A stretch of DNA of 64,000 nt from Pseudomonadota bacterium (GCA_018240695.1 JAFEFH010000002.1:1-64000); one strand, 5' to 3'. Counted from the stretch's first letter, positions 8,342 to 18,399 are shown. Program-made: numbers and translations. Notes: generated by a model from the sequence alone, not told the origin.

Positions 8342-10453
8342 ATGAGCCCAGACGACCATTCATACGCCCCCGTGCGCACCGGCCGCAGTGCCGAAGAAGG
8401 CATCACGACCGTCCCCTCGGTCTGCCCGCATGACTGCACCAGCACCTGCGCCCTCGAGGTCGAGCGTCTAGCGCCTGACCGGATCGGCCGCGTCCGCGGC
8501 TCGACGCGCAACGAATACACCGCGGGCGTGATCTGCGAGAAGGTCGCGCGCTACGCCGAGCGCATCCACCATCCCGACCGGTTGATGAAGCCGCTGCGCC
8601 GCACCGGCCCGAAGGGCTCCAGGCAGTTCGCCGAAATCTCGTGGAACGACGCGCTCGACATCGTTGCCGAGCAGTTCATTGTCAAGGCGCGCCAGCACGG
8701 CACGGAGACGATCTGGCCGTACTACTACGCCGGCACCATGGGGCTGGTGCAGCGCGACGGCATCAACCGCCTGCGCCACGCGATGAAGTATTCCCGCTGG
8801 TTCTCGACGATCTGCGTGGCGCTGTCCGACACCGGCTGGATCGCCGGTGCCGGCGTCAAGCGCGGCGCGGATATGCGAGAGGTCGACGCGCATTCGGACC
8901 TGGTCGTGATCTGGGGCGGCAATCCCGTCAACACGCAGGTCAACGTCATGACCCACGCGATGAAGGCGCGGAAGCGCGGCGCCAAGATCGTCGTGGTCGA
9001 TCCCTATCGCACCGGCACGGCCGAACAGGCCGACATCCATCTCGCCGTGAAGCCCGGCACCGACGGGGCGCTGGCGGTCGGCGTGATGCATGTCCTGTTC
9101 AAGGAAGGCTACGCCGACTGGGAGTATCTGCGGAAATACACCGACGCGCCCGACGAGCTGGCTGCGCACGTCGCCACGCGTACGCCGGAATGGGCGTCGA
9201 AGATCACCGGCCTGCCGGTCGAGGAGATCGTGTCCTTCGCGCGACTCTATGGGCAGGCCAAGGCCGCCTTCATCCGCTGCCACCATGGCTTCAGCCGTAG
9301 CCGCAATGGTGCGGCCAACATGCATGCCGTCAGCTGCCTGCCGGCGGTGACCGGCGCGTGGAAGGTCAAGGGTGGCGGCGCGCTCTACGGCCACACCGGG
9401 ATGTATCCGATCGACAAGACGGTGATCGAGGGCCTCGACATGGTCGACACCTCGATCCGCGACCTCGACCAGTCGCGGCTGGGGCCGATCCTGACCGGCG
9501 ACGCCGCGGCGCTGAAGAACGGCCCGCCGGTCACGGGCATGCTGATCCAGAACACCAACCCGGCGCTGGTCTGTCCGGAGCTCGATCTGGTGCACAAGGG
9601 CTTCGCGCGCGAGGACCTGTTCACCTGTGTGCACGAGCAGTTCATGACCGAGACCGCGGCGCGCGCGGACATCGTGCTGCCGGCGACGATGTTCCTCGAA
9701 CACGACGACTTCTACACCGCATCGGGTCACACCTATTTCCAGGTGACCAAGGCGGTGGTCGAGGCGCCGGGCGAGTGCCGCGAGAATCACTTCGTGCATG
9801 TCGAGCTGGCCAGGCGGCTGGGCGCCAAGCACCGCGGCTTCGACATGACTCCCTGGGAGATCATGGACGAGGCGCTGAAGAAGTCGGGCATGTGGGACGC
9901 CGAGACCAACTGGTCGAAGGGCGGCCAGGACTTCCACCTCGGCTTCGAGACCTCGCACTTCCTCGACGGTTTCGGCTGGCCGGACAAGAAGTTCCGCTTC
10001 AAGCCCGACTGGAAGGCCTACGGCCCGCGCGGCAAGGACATGCCGGTCCTGCCCGACCATTTCGACGTGATCGACAATGCCACCGACGACAAGCCGTTCC
10101 GGCTGGTCGCGGCGCCGGCGCGCACGTTCCTCAACTCGACCTTCACCGAGACCGCTTCCAGCCAGAAGCGCGAGGGGCGTCCAACGGCAATGATGAACCC
10201 CGAGGACTGCAAGGCGATGGGCATCGCCGACGGCGACGAGGTCGAGGTCGGCAACCAGCGCGGCAAGACCGTGGTGCATGCCAAGGCGAAGGACGGTCAG
10301 CAGCGCGGCGTGGTGATCGTCGAAGGCATCTGGCCGAACAAGCACTTCCAGACCGGCATCGGCATCAATGCCGTCACGTCGGCCGATCCGGGCTGGCCGC
10401 ACGGCGGCGCGGTGTTCCACGACACCGCCGTCTGGATCCGCAAGCTCGCTTGA
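8342..10453 (+). CDS. Molybdopterin-dependent oxidoreductase, second copy, DMSO reductase family
   Basis: This 703-residue bis-MGD enzyme has an N-terminal [4Fe-4S] site (C28-x3-C32-x3-C36-x28-C65) and the sequence [31 protein letters not shown] and [11 protein letters not shown] lie in the cofactor domain, and a C-terminal barrel contains [16 protein letters not shown]. It resembles cytoplasmic anaerobic dehydrogenases such as thiosulfate, DMSO or formate-like enzymes; the substrate is not assignable. It is related to, but clearly diverged from, the product of 1784-3832. ATG 8342 is chosen; 19 additional upstream codons would overlap the divergent acyl-CoA synthetase start. Its stop overlaps the proposed TTG start of mipZ. 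Confidence 0.88.
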   Translation: MSPDDHSYAPVRTGRSAEEGITTVPSVCPHDCTSTCALEVERLAPDRIGRVRGSTRNEYTAGVICEKVARYAERIHHPDRLMKPLRRTGPKGSRQFAEISWNDALDIVAEQFIVKARQHGTETIWPYYYAGTMGLVQRDGINRLRHAMKYSRWFSTICVALSDTGWIAGAGVKRGADMREVDAHSDLVVIWGGNPVNTQVNVMTHAMKARKRGAKIVVVDPYRTGTAEQADIHLAVKPGTDGALAVGVMHVLFKEGYADWEYLRKYTDAPDELAAHVATRTPEWASKITGLPVEEIVSFARLYGQAKAAFIRCHHGFSRSRNGAANMHAVSCLPAVTGAWKVKGGGALYGHTGMYPIDKTVIEGLDMVDTSIRDLDQSRLGPILTGDAAALKNGPPVTGMLIQNTNPALVCPELDLVHKGFAREDLFTCVHEQFMTETAARADIVLPATMFLEHDDFYTASGHTYFQVTKAVVEAPGECRENHFVHVELARRLGAKHRGFDMTPWEIMDEALKKSGMWDAETNWSKGGQDFHLGFETSHFLDGFGWPDKKFRFKPDWKAYGPRGKDMPVLPDHFDVIDNATDDKPFRLVAAPARTFLNSTFTETASSQKREGRPTAMMNPEDCKAMGIADGDEVEVGNQRGKTVVHAKAKDGQQRGVVIVEGIWPNKHFQTGIGINAVTSADPGWPHGGAVFHDTAVWIRKLA

Positions 10454-11373
10454 ACGACTTCCGTCCGGCGGCAAATCCCAGCATCGCGCAAGCCCAGGCG
10501 GCGCGAACGCCCGGCCGCGCGCATGTGCTGGTGATCGGCAACGAGAAGGGCGGGTCGGGCAAGTCGACGACCGCCATGCACATCGCCGTGTCGCTGCTGG
10601 GTGACGGCGCGAAGGTCGCCACCATCGATCTCGATGCGCGCCAGGGCACCTTCACGCGCTACGTCGAGAACCGCGCCGCCTATGCCGCCCGCAAGGAGCT
10701 CGCGCTGCCCATGCCGGTCCATGCCGCGGTCCAGGCCTCGGGCGACAGCGCCGACGAGAAGGCACGCTTCGAGGCCGCGCTGGAGCCCGCGGTGACGACC
10801 GCCGACTTCGTGATCGTCGACACGCCGGGCAGCGACACACACTTGTCGCGGCTGGCGCACACCTGGGCCGACACCTTGCTGACGCCGCTGAACGACAGCT
10901 TCATCGATCTCGACCTGCTGGCGCGCATCGACCCCGAGACGCTGAAGATCGTGCGGCCGTCGGTCTATGCCGAGGCCGTCTGGAAGCAGCGCCAGATCCG
11001 TTCCATGCAGGGCGCGCGTCCAGTCGACTGGATCGTGATGCGCAATCGGCTGTCATCGCTGGCGGCGCGCAACAAGCGCGACATGGGCACGGTGATCGAC
11101 GCGCTGGCCAAGCGGATCGGCTTCCGCACCGCCCGGGGCTTGAGCGAACGCGTGATCTACCGCGAGCTGTTCCTGAGCGGTCTCACTTTGCTCGACCTGA
11201 AGCGGGGCGGCGCGGGCGGCAACACGGGGCCCTCGATGACCATGAGCCACGTCGCGGCGCGTCAGGAAGTGCGCGACCTTGTCAGCGCGTTGAACCTTCC
11301 GCCGCCAGCGCCCGGTACATCGGCCGCCCCGGCGACATCACCAGCCATGCCAGTGCCGCAAGCTGGAGGATGA
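10450..11373 (+). CDS. mipZ: Division-plane positioning ATPase MipZ
   Basis: This ParA/MinD-type ATPase inhibits FtsZ near the poles in alphaproteobacteria by forming a gradient from ParB-parS. The deviant Walker A NEKGGSGKST (31-40) has the signature first lysine K33 and the P-loop K38. It is followed by ATIDLDARQ and by FVIVDTPGSD (Walker B). The start is uncertain: TTG 10450 overlaps the previous stop, while an in-frame GTG near 10525 would begin just before VLVIGNEKG as in some homologues. The last 25 or so residues are Pro/Ala-rich, and their DNA overlaps the 3' end of the convergent MFS gene by 92 bases, so this tail may be poorly conserved. Confidence 0.85.
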   Translation: MNDFRPAANPSIAQAQAARTPGRAHVLVIGNEKGGSGKSTTAMHIAVSLLGDGAKVATIDLDARQGTFTRYVENRAAYAARKELALPMPVHAAVQASGDSADEKARFEAALEPAVTTADFVIVDTPGSDTHLSRLAHTWADTLLTPLNDSFIDLDLLARIDPETLKIVRPSVYAEAVWKQRQIRSMQGARPVDWIVMRNRLSSLAARNKRDMGTVIDALAKRIGFRTARGLSERVIYRELFLSGLTLLDLKRGGAGGNTGPSMTMSHVAARQEVRDLVSALNLPPPAPGTSAAPATSPAMPVPQAGG

Positions 11374-12538
11374 AGAGCGCGCCGAAGGCCCAGCTGTAGC
11401 CGTCCGCTGCATAGCCCGACGCCGTTGCGGGCCACAGGCCCACGACCTTCCCCATCGCCCACTGGCCCGCGAACACCGTGGTGAAGACCAGCAGGTTGAC
11501 GCCCGTGCTGACCCGGCCTGAGTAGTGCTGCGGGAAGGCCGCGATCACGAGCGGGAAGTACTGGATGGGATAGGCGCCGAGGAAGCCGAACAGGATCCAG
11601 GCGAACGTCGGCGCGGTGTGCGGCAGGAACGCCAACCACCCGGTGACGAGGATGAACATCAGGGTCACGAGATTGGCCGACAGCAGGTCGGGTACGCCGC
11701 GTTTGCGCAGCGCGTCGGCGATCAGGCCGCTGGCGGCAAATCCCACGGTCGAGGCGGCGGTCGCGTAGAGCTGGATGTTGGCGCGCTCGCCGATGTCGCT
11801 GACGCCGCCCGCGTCGCGCAGCCACGGGCCGATCCACAGGGTGATGCAGCCGATGAAGGCGAGTTGCTGGATGCAGAGCAGCGGCTGGATGCGCCAATAG
11901 TAGGAATCGACCAGGATGATGCCGGTGATCCGGAACTGTCCGCGCAACGTGCCCGGCGGCGTCGCGGGCGGGCGCTCAGGCACGGCGACGAACAGCCAGG
12001 CCGCGGCGAAGACGGCGCATCCGGCGATCCAGAAGAACAGGCCCTGCCACGACAGGACCGAAAGCGACCATTCGACCGGCACGGTCGCGGCCATCGAGCC
12101 CGCGCCGCCGGCCATCATGTGGAAGCCGGTGATGAGGCCCCAGCGCTCGCGCGGATACCACAGGGTGATCGCCTTCATCGCGGCCATCAGGCCGCCGGCA
12201 AAGCCCAGGCCGATCAGGCCGCGCGCGAGGATCAGCTCGGGCAGGGATGTCGAGAGCGCGAACAGGATCGCGCCGGCAGCGGCCGCCGCCATCAGCGCAG
12301 TCTGGAGGCGACGGGGCCCGTAGCGGTCCAGCGCCACGCCAAGCAGGGGCTGGCAGGCGGCGAAGAAGAGAAAGAAGGCCGAGGTGAGCAGGCCGAGATC
12401 GGCGGCGGTCAGGCCGATGTCCCGCTCGAGGAACGGGAAGATCACGGCATTCACGCCGCGCACGATGTAGGACAGGAAGTAGACGAAAGCGAAGGGCAGG
12501 AAGACCCGCAGGAACAGGGTCATGGGGCTCTTGGTCAT
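11282..12538 (-). CDS. MFS transporter
   Basis: This 418-residue major facilitator protein has about 12 hydrophobic segments. The family loop motif appears as GVALDRYGPRRLQT after the second helix, and a second loop follows helix 8. It is the last gene of a tight minus-strand run behind three SGNH hydrolases; its ATG overlaps the stop of the preceding gene (ATGA), which argues for co-transcription and translational coupling. The context suggests export or uptake linked to whatever the SGNH enzymes modify. No substrate-specific feature is visible. Confidence 0.87.
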   Translation of the reverse strand: MTKSPMTLFLRVFLPFAFVYFLSYIVRGVNAVIFPFLERDIGLTAADLGLLTSAFFLFFAACQPLLGVALDRYGPRRLQTALMAAAAAGAILFALSTSLPELILARGLIGLGFAGGLMAAMKAITLWYPRERWGLITGFHMMAGGAGSMAATVPVEWSLSVLSWQGLFFWIAGCAVFAAAWLFVAVPERPPATPPGTLRGQFRITGIILVDSYYWRIQPLLCIQQLAFIGCITLWIGPWLRDAGGVSDIGERANIQLYATAASTVGFAASGLIADALRKRGVPDLLSANLVTLMFILVTGWLAFLPHTAPTFAWILFGFLGAYPIQYFPLVIAAFPQHYSGRVSTGVNLLVFTTVFAGQWAMGKVVGLWPATASGYAADGYSWAFGALFILQLAALAWLVMSPGRPMYRALAAEGSTR

Positions 12539-13797
12539 CGCGCGAGTGCCATGACTTCCGTGGCGAGGCGCTTGGCGACCACCTCGTGGCCTTCCTCTGT
12601 CCAGTGCAGGTCGGTCTTGCGGTAGGTCCCCCGCACGCCGTCGAGATCCTGGGCGAGGTCGACGAAGCGGATCCCCGAGGTCGACAGCGCCGCCACCATT
12701 GCCCGATGTGCCGCCGCGCGTTGGAGCGTGTAGCTGTAGTAACGGGGCCAGGGCTTCCAGAACTCGGCAAAGGCTGGATCCATCGTGCCGACGGGAATGA
12801 CCGCGATCAGCAGCTTCACGCCGCGCGCCTTCAGGAGGCCGTCGGTTGCGGTGAGCCAGGACATGGTGGCGGCGATCTCGTCGGCGGAGATCTTTGCGTC
12901 GGCTTCGGCCGGCGTCATCGGCAGTGGGATGGTGCTGGTCTCCATCGAGATCACGCCGTCGAGAATCCAGCCCTGGAGGTACTCGCGGTCGAAGCGGCGC
13001 GGCTTGAACTCCTCCCAGAAGCGCTCGCCGCCGCGATCGAGGATCTCGTGGATGGTGCTCTCGGGCAGCGACGGGAAGTAGTACTGATGCATCATCTTCA
13101 CCAGGATCGGCAGCCCTTGCGCGCGCGGCAATGCGAGCGCCTTGGTGATGACTTCGTGTTCGTTCGGCGCATATTTGCCGCCCTTCGCGGCCCCCGAAAG
13201 CCGAAGCGCATTCACGGCCTGCCATGTCGTGTGCGGCGCGATCGAACCCAGGATCGACGGCCGGGGAAGCTCTGCAATGAAGGGGCGGGACGGGTGCTCG
13301 CCGGGGAAAGCCTGCGTGACGGTGTCGTTGCCCGAGTAGAAGGCGAGCACCACGGCATCGGGCGACAGGTCGAGCCCGAGCTCCTTGATGCGATAGTAGT
13401 ACTCGATGGGGCTGGTGCCGGCGACGCCGAGGTTGATCGCCTCGATGTCCTCGCGGCCGGCACCGACCAGCCGGCCCTCGACGCGGGCGGGCAGGGCGGC
13501 ACGGGTGAAGCCGCCCTCGAGGAAGCTGTCGCCGACGAACAGCGAGCGGAAGGAAATGTTGGCCGGTTTGGCAGTCGTGCGCTCGCGATCACGCATCTGC
13601 CACCGGTTGGTGGCGAAGACGACGTCGGGCATGCCGCCGCTCCACTGCGCCACGGCATCGACACCGACCGGCGCCGGCCGCAGGAGATAACCCGGCCAGG
13701 CCGGCGTCACCAGCCAGGCGAGCCCTTCGATGCCGGCGAGCAAAGTGACGATCAGCAGGGCGCCATAGGCGAGCCAGAAGGTGGCCCGCCGCTTCAT
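12535..13797 (-). CDS. Membrane-anchored SGNH/GDSL hydrolase-like protein (first of three)
   Basis: This 420-residue protein has an N-terminal membrane anchor (FWLAYGALLIVTLLAGIEGL) and a periplasmic SGNH fold. The blocks seen are VGDSFLEG (nucleophile Ser), INLGVAGTSP, FYSGNDT and a C-terminal DLHWTEEGH (Asp/His pair). A long insert of about 120 residues follows the GND block. Such proteins often transfer or remove acetyl groups on extracellular glycans (compare AlgJ/AlgX/PatB types). It overlaps the upstream SGNH gene by 4 bases and the downstream MFS gene by 4. Confidence 0.82.
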   Translation of the reverse strand: MKRRATFWLAYGALLIVTLLAGIEGLAWLVTPAWPGYLLRPAPVGVDAVAQWSGGMPDVVFATNRWQMRDRERTTAKPANISFRSLFVGDSFLEGGFTRAALPARVEGRLVGAGREDIEAINLGVAGTSPIEYYYRIKELGLDLSPDAVVLAFYSGNDTVTQAFPGEHPSRPFIAELPRPSILGSIAPHTTWQAVNALRLSGAAKGGKYAPNEHEVITKALALPRAQGLPILVKMMHQYYFPSLPESTIHEILDRGGERFWEEFKPRRFDREYLQGWILDGVISMETSTIPLPMTPAEADAKISADEIAATMSWLTATDGLLKARGVKLLIAVIPVGTMDPAFAEFWKPWPRYYSYTLQRAAAHRAMVAALSTSGIRFVDLAQDLDGVRGTYRKTDLHWTEEGHEVVAKRLATEVMALAR

Positions 13798-15332
13798 TGC
13801 GCCGGCGCCGCGCAGCTGAACTTGATCTCGCGCGGCGTGAATGTCGGCAGCGGCTGCTCGGGGCCCGGCGGGCGGGGCCACGAGCCGTCCGCCAGGTGCT
13901 TCTCGATCACCGGGATCAGCGCTTGCAGGTTGATCCAGCCGCGCAGGCGCGTGCCGGCATAGCTCGTGTGCACGGCATCGATGAACAGGTCGGGATCGGC
14001 CGGCAGCTGCCCCGCCACGTCGATGAACGGCAGGCCGTGGACACGTGCGTACTTGGCGAAGACGCGGTTCTCGAACTTCACGAGCCGTTCGAGATCGCGA
14101 TAGCGATAGGGCCAATTGCCGACGTTGAGCTGCTCGATGATGTACTTGTGCCGGATCGGATCGACCACCAGACCGTCGCGCACCACCCAGGCGAAGGAGC
14201 TGAGCGCGAAGTCGCTGCCGACCGTGGCAAGGTCGGCGCGGATGCGGTCGAGGTCACGCTCGATGACGTTCAGGCTGACCGGCAGGTTCGGGTAGGCGAG
14301 GTCGGGGTCCTGCTCGTCGAGGCCCTGCGGCCAGACGATCTTGTAGTCCGGCTTGGGCCACTCGCGGCCGTCGCCGTCGGATGCGGCGAGGCCGATCGCG
14401 GCCTGGATGCGGCCAGCGAGCGCCGAATAGCGCGCCGCGGTGCGCAGCCATTCCGGTGACACGGGCGCGCCGCTCCCCGCCGGACGCACCGGCTTGCCCT
14501 CGGGCACCTTGTCGACCACCGACTCCGGCCGGAACTGGTTGCCGCCTTCGTAGTAGACGACGAGGTCGGGGCGCAGCGGCAGGACCTCGGTTCGGATGGT
14601 GGCGGCGATGTCCGTCGAATCGTTGCTTTCGCGCGCGGAGTTCAACACCTCGAAGCGCACATCGAGATGCCGCGCCTCGGCCCACATGTTCAGCCAGTGG
14701 CCGACGAACTCGGGATAGGAGAAGGGCACGAAGTGGCCCTCGACCACGGTCGAGGAGCCGGCAAAGACGATACGGATCGTCTTCGGGCCGCGCGGGTTCT
14801 CGATCGGCTTGCCGCGCCAGCCGATCTGGTTGGTGACCAGCCGGTCGGGCAGGGTGACGTTGGGATAGAAGCGGTAGCGCGGCGTCGGTTGACCGTCGGG
14901 TGGATCGTAGAGGTATAGCCGCCCGGGCGCGTATTTCAGCAGTCGATGCTTGCAGGGATCGCCCGCGAAGGCGCTGTTCCAGACCTTGAACGCGTCGTTG
15001 GGCAGGAAGTCGTTGTTGATTGTATCGGCCGTCCGCAGCCGGTCGAACAATGCTTGCCAGCCAGGCGGCGGCGCGCTGCGATTGGGCAGGGGCGGCGGAT
15101 CGCTGGCGAACCAGGCAGGGTCGACACCCTTGGCCAGCGGGATCTTGTCCAGGTCGTTTGTCTTGACGGACGCTGATCCCACCGGATCAGGCAGCGGAAA
15201 GGCGAAGAGTGGCTGGCCGTTCAGGAAGCGCACGACGCCTTCAGCGAAGGCGACGCACACCAGGATCGACACGAGCACCAGCAGCGTGTCGGCCCACGAA
15301 GATGATTTCTTCTTGCCGCCGGCGGGTGGCAT
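13794..15332 (-). CDS. Membrane-anchored SGNH/GDSL hydrolase-like protein (second of three)
   Basis: This 512-residue protein has a Lys-rich N-terminus, one membrane helix (TLLVLVSILVCVAFAEGVV), a Pro-rich region of about 120 residues, and then an SGNH domain. The blocks are FAGSSTVVEG (GSS in place of GDS), VLNSARESND, VYYEGGNQF (GGN in place of GND) and DAVHTSYAG. The deviations in two blocks set it apart from its neighbours and could mean altered catalysis. No MBOAT acyltransferase, the usual partner of such enzymes, is found nearby. Confidence 0.78.
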   Translation of the reverse strand: MPPAGGKKKSSSWADTLLVLVSILVCVAFAEGVVRFLNGQPLFAFPLPDPVGSASVKTNDLDKIPLAKGVDPAWFASDPPPLPNRSAPPPGWQALFDRLRTADTINNDFLPNDAFKVWNSAFAGDPCKHRLLKYAPGRLYLYDPPDGQPTPRYRFYPNVTLPDRLVTNQIGWRGKPIENPRGPKTIRIVFAGSSTVVEGHFVPFSYPEFVGHWLNMWAEARHLDVRFEVLNSARESNDSTDIAATIRTEVLPLRPDLVVYYEGGNQFRPESVVDKVPEGKPVRPAGSGAPVSPEWLRTAARYSALAGRIQAAIGLAASDGDGREWPKPDYKIVWPQGLDEQDPDLAYPNLPVSLNVIERDLDRIRADLATVGSDFALSSFAWVVRDGLVVDPIRHKYIIEQLNVGNWPYRYRDLERLVKFENRVFAKYARVHGLPFIDVAGQLPADPDLFIDAVHTSYAGTRLRGWINLQALIPVIEKHLADGSWPRPPGPEQPLPTFTPREIKFSCAAPAQ

Positions 15333-15346
15333 TCCGTCGGCGGGCC

Positions 15347-16342
15347 TCAGCAGCCCTTGTTCTGCGCGCTGCAGAGCTTGTCGAGCATCGGCAGGAGCGG
15401 CTTCACGATGCCCTTGGCCATGATGATGTCGGCTTTGCCGTTGGGATGCGGATCGGGAACGGTGACCCAGAGGGTCGACGGATCCTCGTTCTCGATCGTC
15501 GGCAGCAGGTCGATGAACTGCACACCCTGCGCCTCGACGACGGACTTCACCTTGGCGGTGACGTCGGCGAACGGATAGGGCTTCAGCTCGTGCAACTCGG
15601 GCACGTGCACCACGATCAACTGGATGCCCGCATCCTTGGCGACCTTGGCGAAGCCCGCGATCGCTTCCTGGGTCTTGATCCAGCCCGGCGCGTTGTCCTT
15701 GTAGAGGTCGCGATAGTACTTCTTCCAGTCGGGAACTTCGCCCGACGAGCGCATCAGGGCGTCGAAGCGATAATTCATCACGACCCAGGCCATCGAGTGT
15801 TCCTCGAGCCAGTCATGGTCGTTGTAGGTCGGCATCGGCTCGCCATCGTTGATGAAATAAACCAGCACGATGATGTCCGGCTTCATCGGGGCGCCGATGT
15901 CCTTGTAGGAGGCGAGTTCCTGCCAGGTGTTGTAGTTGCCGACGCCGAGGTTGAAGCCGTCGACCTTGCGGCCCTGCGCCTTCAGGCCGGCGAGGACCTG
16001 CATCGGCAACGTCTCCTTCTCGGCGACGCCCCAGCCCATGGTGACCGAGTCGCCGGCAAAGGCAATGCGCGCCACGCCGGGGGGAGCCTGGGCGGGAATC
16101 TCCGGGCTGCGGAAGCCATGCGAGTCGGTCTGCACGTCCTGCGCCATCAGGGTAGCGTGGGCGTTGGGACGATGGCGGTGGCCGATGTCGGGCCGGTGGT
16201 CGCGCTCCTTGACCCGCGTGGCGTACTTCCACATCTCCAGTTCATAGACCGAGCCGGTATCGACGAAGAGGCGCGTCAGCGGCTCGAGGGCGAGAAGGCA
16301 GACGAACGTGACGCCGAGGACCAACAGGATGTTCTTGAACAC
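15347..16342 (-). CDS. Membrane-anchored SGNH/GDSL hydrolase-like protein (third of three)
   Basis: This 331-residue protein is the first gene of the minus-strand run. An N-terminal hydrophobic anchor (ILLVLGVTFVCLLALEPL) leads to an SGNH domain with all four blocks close to canonical: FAGDSVTMG, NLGVGNYNTW, VYFINDGEP and DPHPNGKAD. It is therefore the most likely to be catalytically competent of the three. It would act in the periplasm as an esterase or O-acyltransferase. A divergent upstream region of about 136 bases is shared with the VWA gene. Confidence 0.82.
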   Translation of the reverse strand: MFKNILLVLGVTFVCLLALEPLTRLFVDTGSVYELEMWKYATRVKERDHRPDIGHRHRPNAHATLMAQDVQTDSHGFRSPEIPAQAPPGVARIAFAGDSVTMGWGVAEKETLPMQVLAGLKAQGRKVDGFNLGVGNYNTWQELASYKDIGAPMKPDIIVLVYFINDGEPMPTYNDHDWLEEHSMAWVVMNYRFDALMRSSGEVPDWKKYYRDLYKDNAPGWIKTQEAIAGFAKVAKDAGIQLIVVHVPELHELKPYPFADVTAKVKSVVEAQGVQFIDLLPTIENEDPSTLWVTVPDPHPNGKADIIMAKGIVKPLLPMLDKLCSAQNKGC

Positions 16343-16478
16343 GGACAGGATCTCTGTGCTGGGAGGGGTAAAAAGCCGGATGTTTGTATCTCATCCGCCC
16401 CCGGGGAATCATCCCCAACTATTGCTGTATTGAGGCCGGGAATTTGGCCAATCTGCCGGCGGTCCGGAGGCAGTGCAT

Positions 16479-17195
16479 ATGACGAAAAGCGGCGATCCGC
16501 GGGCGCTTGAGGCGTCGCGCAGCGGCGGTTCCGCCGTCGACGCCTTCGTGCGCGACGTCGGCAGCCTGCCTGCGCGGCGTGCGGCCGGAAGCCGCGGACG
16601 CCTGCTTTTCGCGATGGATGCAACGGCCAGCCGTGAGCCGACATGGGATCACGCCTGTGCCATTCAGGGTGAAATGTTCGTCGCCGCCGACAGCCTGGGC
16701 GGTCTCGACGTACGCCTGGCGTTCTATCGCGGCTTCGAGGAATTCAAGGTGAGCCGTTGGACGTCGGAGGGACGGGAGCTGGCGCGGCTGATGAGTTCCG
16801 TGCGCTGTCTCGCCGGCCGTACGCAGATCGGCCGTCTTCTGCGCTACGCGGCCGACCAGCGGCGCGAGAGCCGGATCGATGCCGTCGTCTTCGTCGGCGA
16901 TTGTTGCGAGGAGGACGTCGATCAGGTCGGCCATGAGGCCGGCCAACTCGGGCTCCTCGGTCTGCCGGTGTTCGTCTTCCAGGAAGGCAACGACCGCGCG
17001 GCCGCGCGTCTGTTTCCGCAGATCGCCAGGCTGACGAAGGGCGCCTACTGCCGATTCGATCGCTCGAGTCCGGACGAACTGAAACGTCTGTTGGGCGCGG
17101 TGGCGGCCTACGCCGCAGGTGGCCGTGACGCGTTGCTGAAGTACGGCAAGGCGCAGGGTGGCGCCGCGGCACTTCTCACGGGCCAGATCAAATGA
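16479..17195 (+). CDS. VWA-domain protein
   Basis: This 238-residue protein has a von Willebrand factor A-like fold. The metal-site motif appears as D47-A-T-A-S51 (DxTxS, a permitted variant of DxSxS), and a second acidic strand (AVVFVGDCCEEDVD) lies near residue 130. It has no signal peptide. It would bind a partner protein through a Mg-dependent surface; the partner is unknown. ATG 16479 is preferred over GTG 16473 because GGAGG lies 8 bases upstream of it. Its stop overlaps the ATG of the acyl-CoA dehydrogenase gene. Confidence 0.75.
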   Translation: MTKSGDPRALEASRSGGSAVDAFVRDVGSLPARRAAGSRGRLLFAMDATASREPTWDHACAIQGEMFVAADSLGGLDVRLAFYRGFEEFKVSRWTSEGRELARLMSSVRCLAGRTQIGRLLRYAADQRRESRIDAVVFVGDCCEEDVDQVGHEAGQLGLLGLPVFVFQEGNDRAAARLFPQIARLTKGAYCRFDRSSPDELKRLLGAVAAYAAGGRDALLKYGKAQGGAAALLTGQIK

Positions 17196-18394
17196 CCGTT
17201 GCCGGCCGCGAAGCCGCCGTTCGCTCCTTTTTCGACGGCGAAATCCTGCCGCGCCATCGCGATTGGGTGGAGCATGTCGTGCGTCGCCGCGAGCCTGCGC
17301 CATTCCTGCCGGCGCTTCAGGCCAAGGCGCGCGAGGCCGGGCTTTGGAACCTCGCGTTGCCGGACCGGCTCGACAATCGCTCGTTTGCGCCGCTCGCCGA
17401 GATCATGGGTCGGCTGCCGTGGGCATCGGAGGTATTCAACTGCCAGGCGCCCGACGTGCCCAACATGATCATGCTTCAGCACGCGGCGACGCCCGATCAG
17501 AAGAAGCGATGGCTCGATCCGCTGCTCGAGGGGCGCGTGCGCTCCGCCTTCGGCATGACCGAGCCGGACGTGGCATCCTCCGATGCGACCAACATTGCCA
17601 CGACGCTGCGTCGCGAGGGCGGCGAGTGGGTGGTCGATGGTCGCAAATGGTACATCACCGGCGCCGCGCACCCGGCCTGTGCCTTCGTGATCGTGGTCGG
17701 CGTGTCGCGACCCGAGGCGCCGCGTACGGGTCGTCATTCCTGCGTGATCGTGCCGATGCCGAGCCCCGGCCTGCGCGTGGTGCGTGAACTGCGCTTCATG
17801 GGATGGGAAGACCATGTGGCGCCGATCGCCGAGCTCGCGTTCGACAATGTGCGCGTGCCCGCCGAAAACCTGTTGGGCGAGGAGGGCGGCGGATTCGCCG
17901 CCGCCCAGGTGCGTCTCGGGCCGGCACGGCTGCATCATTGCATGCGGGCGATCGGCGCCTCGGAGGTCTTGGTCGAACTCATGATGGCGCGCGCCTCGGA
18001 GCGCACGGCGTTCGGCCGCCCGGTGATCGACTACGACGCCACGCAGCAGGCGATCGCCCGCTCCCGCATCGAGATCGAGCAGGCGCGCCTCCTCGTGATG
18101 CGCACCGCCGAGCGGCTCGACCGCGACGGTCATCAGGCGGCCTGGCGCGACGTGTCGATGGCCAAGGTGGCGGTGCCCCAGATGGCCCAGCGCGTCGCCG
18201 ACCGTGCCTTGCAGATCTTTGGCGCCATGGGGGGCAGCGACGACGCGCCGATCCACCATGCCTTCGCCATGGCCCGGCTGCTGCGCATCGCCGATGGCCC
18301 AGACGAGGTTCATCTTCGGCAGATATTCAGACAGGAGCCGCCCGCGCGCTGGCGCGTGTCCGAATCACCGTATATTTCACCGCATAAGGCCTGA
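17192..18394 (+). CDS. Acyl-CoA dehydrogenase
   Basis: This 400-residue flavoprotein is of the acyl-CoA dehydrogenase family, expected to oxidise an acyl-CoA to the 2-enoyl-CoA with FAD. Conserved stretches are the FAD/substrate strand FGMTEPDVASSDATN, WYITGA, RTAFGRPVIDYDATQQ and the C-terminal QIFGAMGGSDDAPIHHAFAM. The size matches the family. It looks like the ACAD10/11-type long-branch group rather than the classical short-chain enzyme, though this is a judgement by eye. It is translationally coupled to the VWA gene and followed after 5 bases by an FkbM gene. Confidence 0.88.
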   Translation: MTVAGREAAVRSFFDGEILPRHRDWVEHVVRRREPAPFLPALQAKAREAGLWNLALPDRLDNRSFAPLAEIMGRLPWASEVFNCQAPDVPNMIMLQHAATPDQKKRWLDPLLEGRVRSAFGMTEPDVASSDATNIATTLRREGGEWVVDGRKWYITGAAHPACAFVIVVGVSRPEAPRTGRHSCVIVPMPSPGLRVVRELRFMGWEDHVAPIAELAFDNVRVPAENLLGEEGGGFAAAQVRLGPARLHHCMRAIGASEVLVELMMARASERTAFGRPVIDYDATQQAIARSRIEIEQARLLVMRTAERLDRDGHQAAWRDVSMAKVAVPQMAQRVADRALQIFGAMGGSDDAPIHHAFAMARLLRIADGPDEVHLRQIFRQEPPARWRVSESPYISPHKA

Positions 18395-18399
18395 AAAAC

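Noticed and set aside
16403-16416. GGGGA-ATCA-TCCCC hairpin in the SGNH/VWA divergent region
   Set aside because: Only 5 bp per arm, too short to claim as an operator or terminator.
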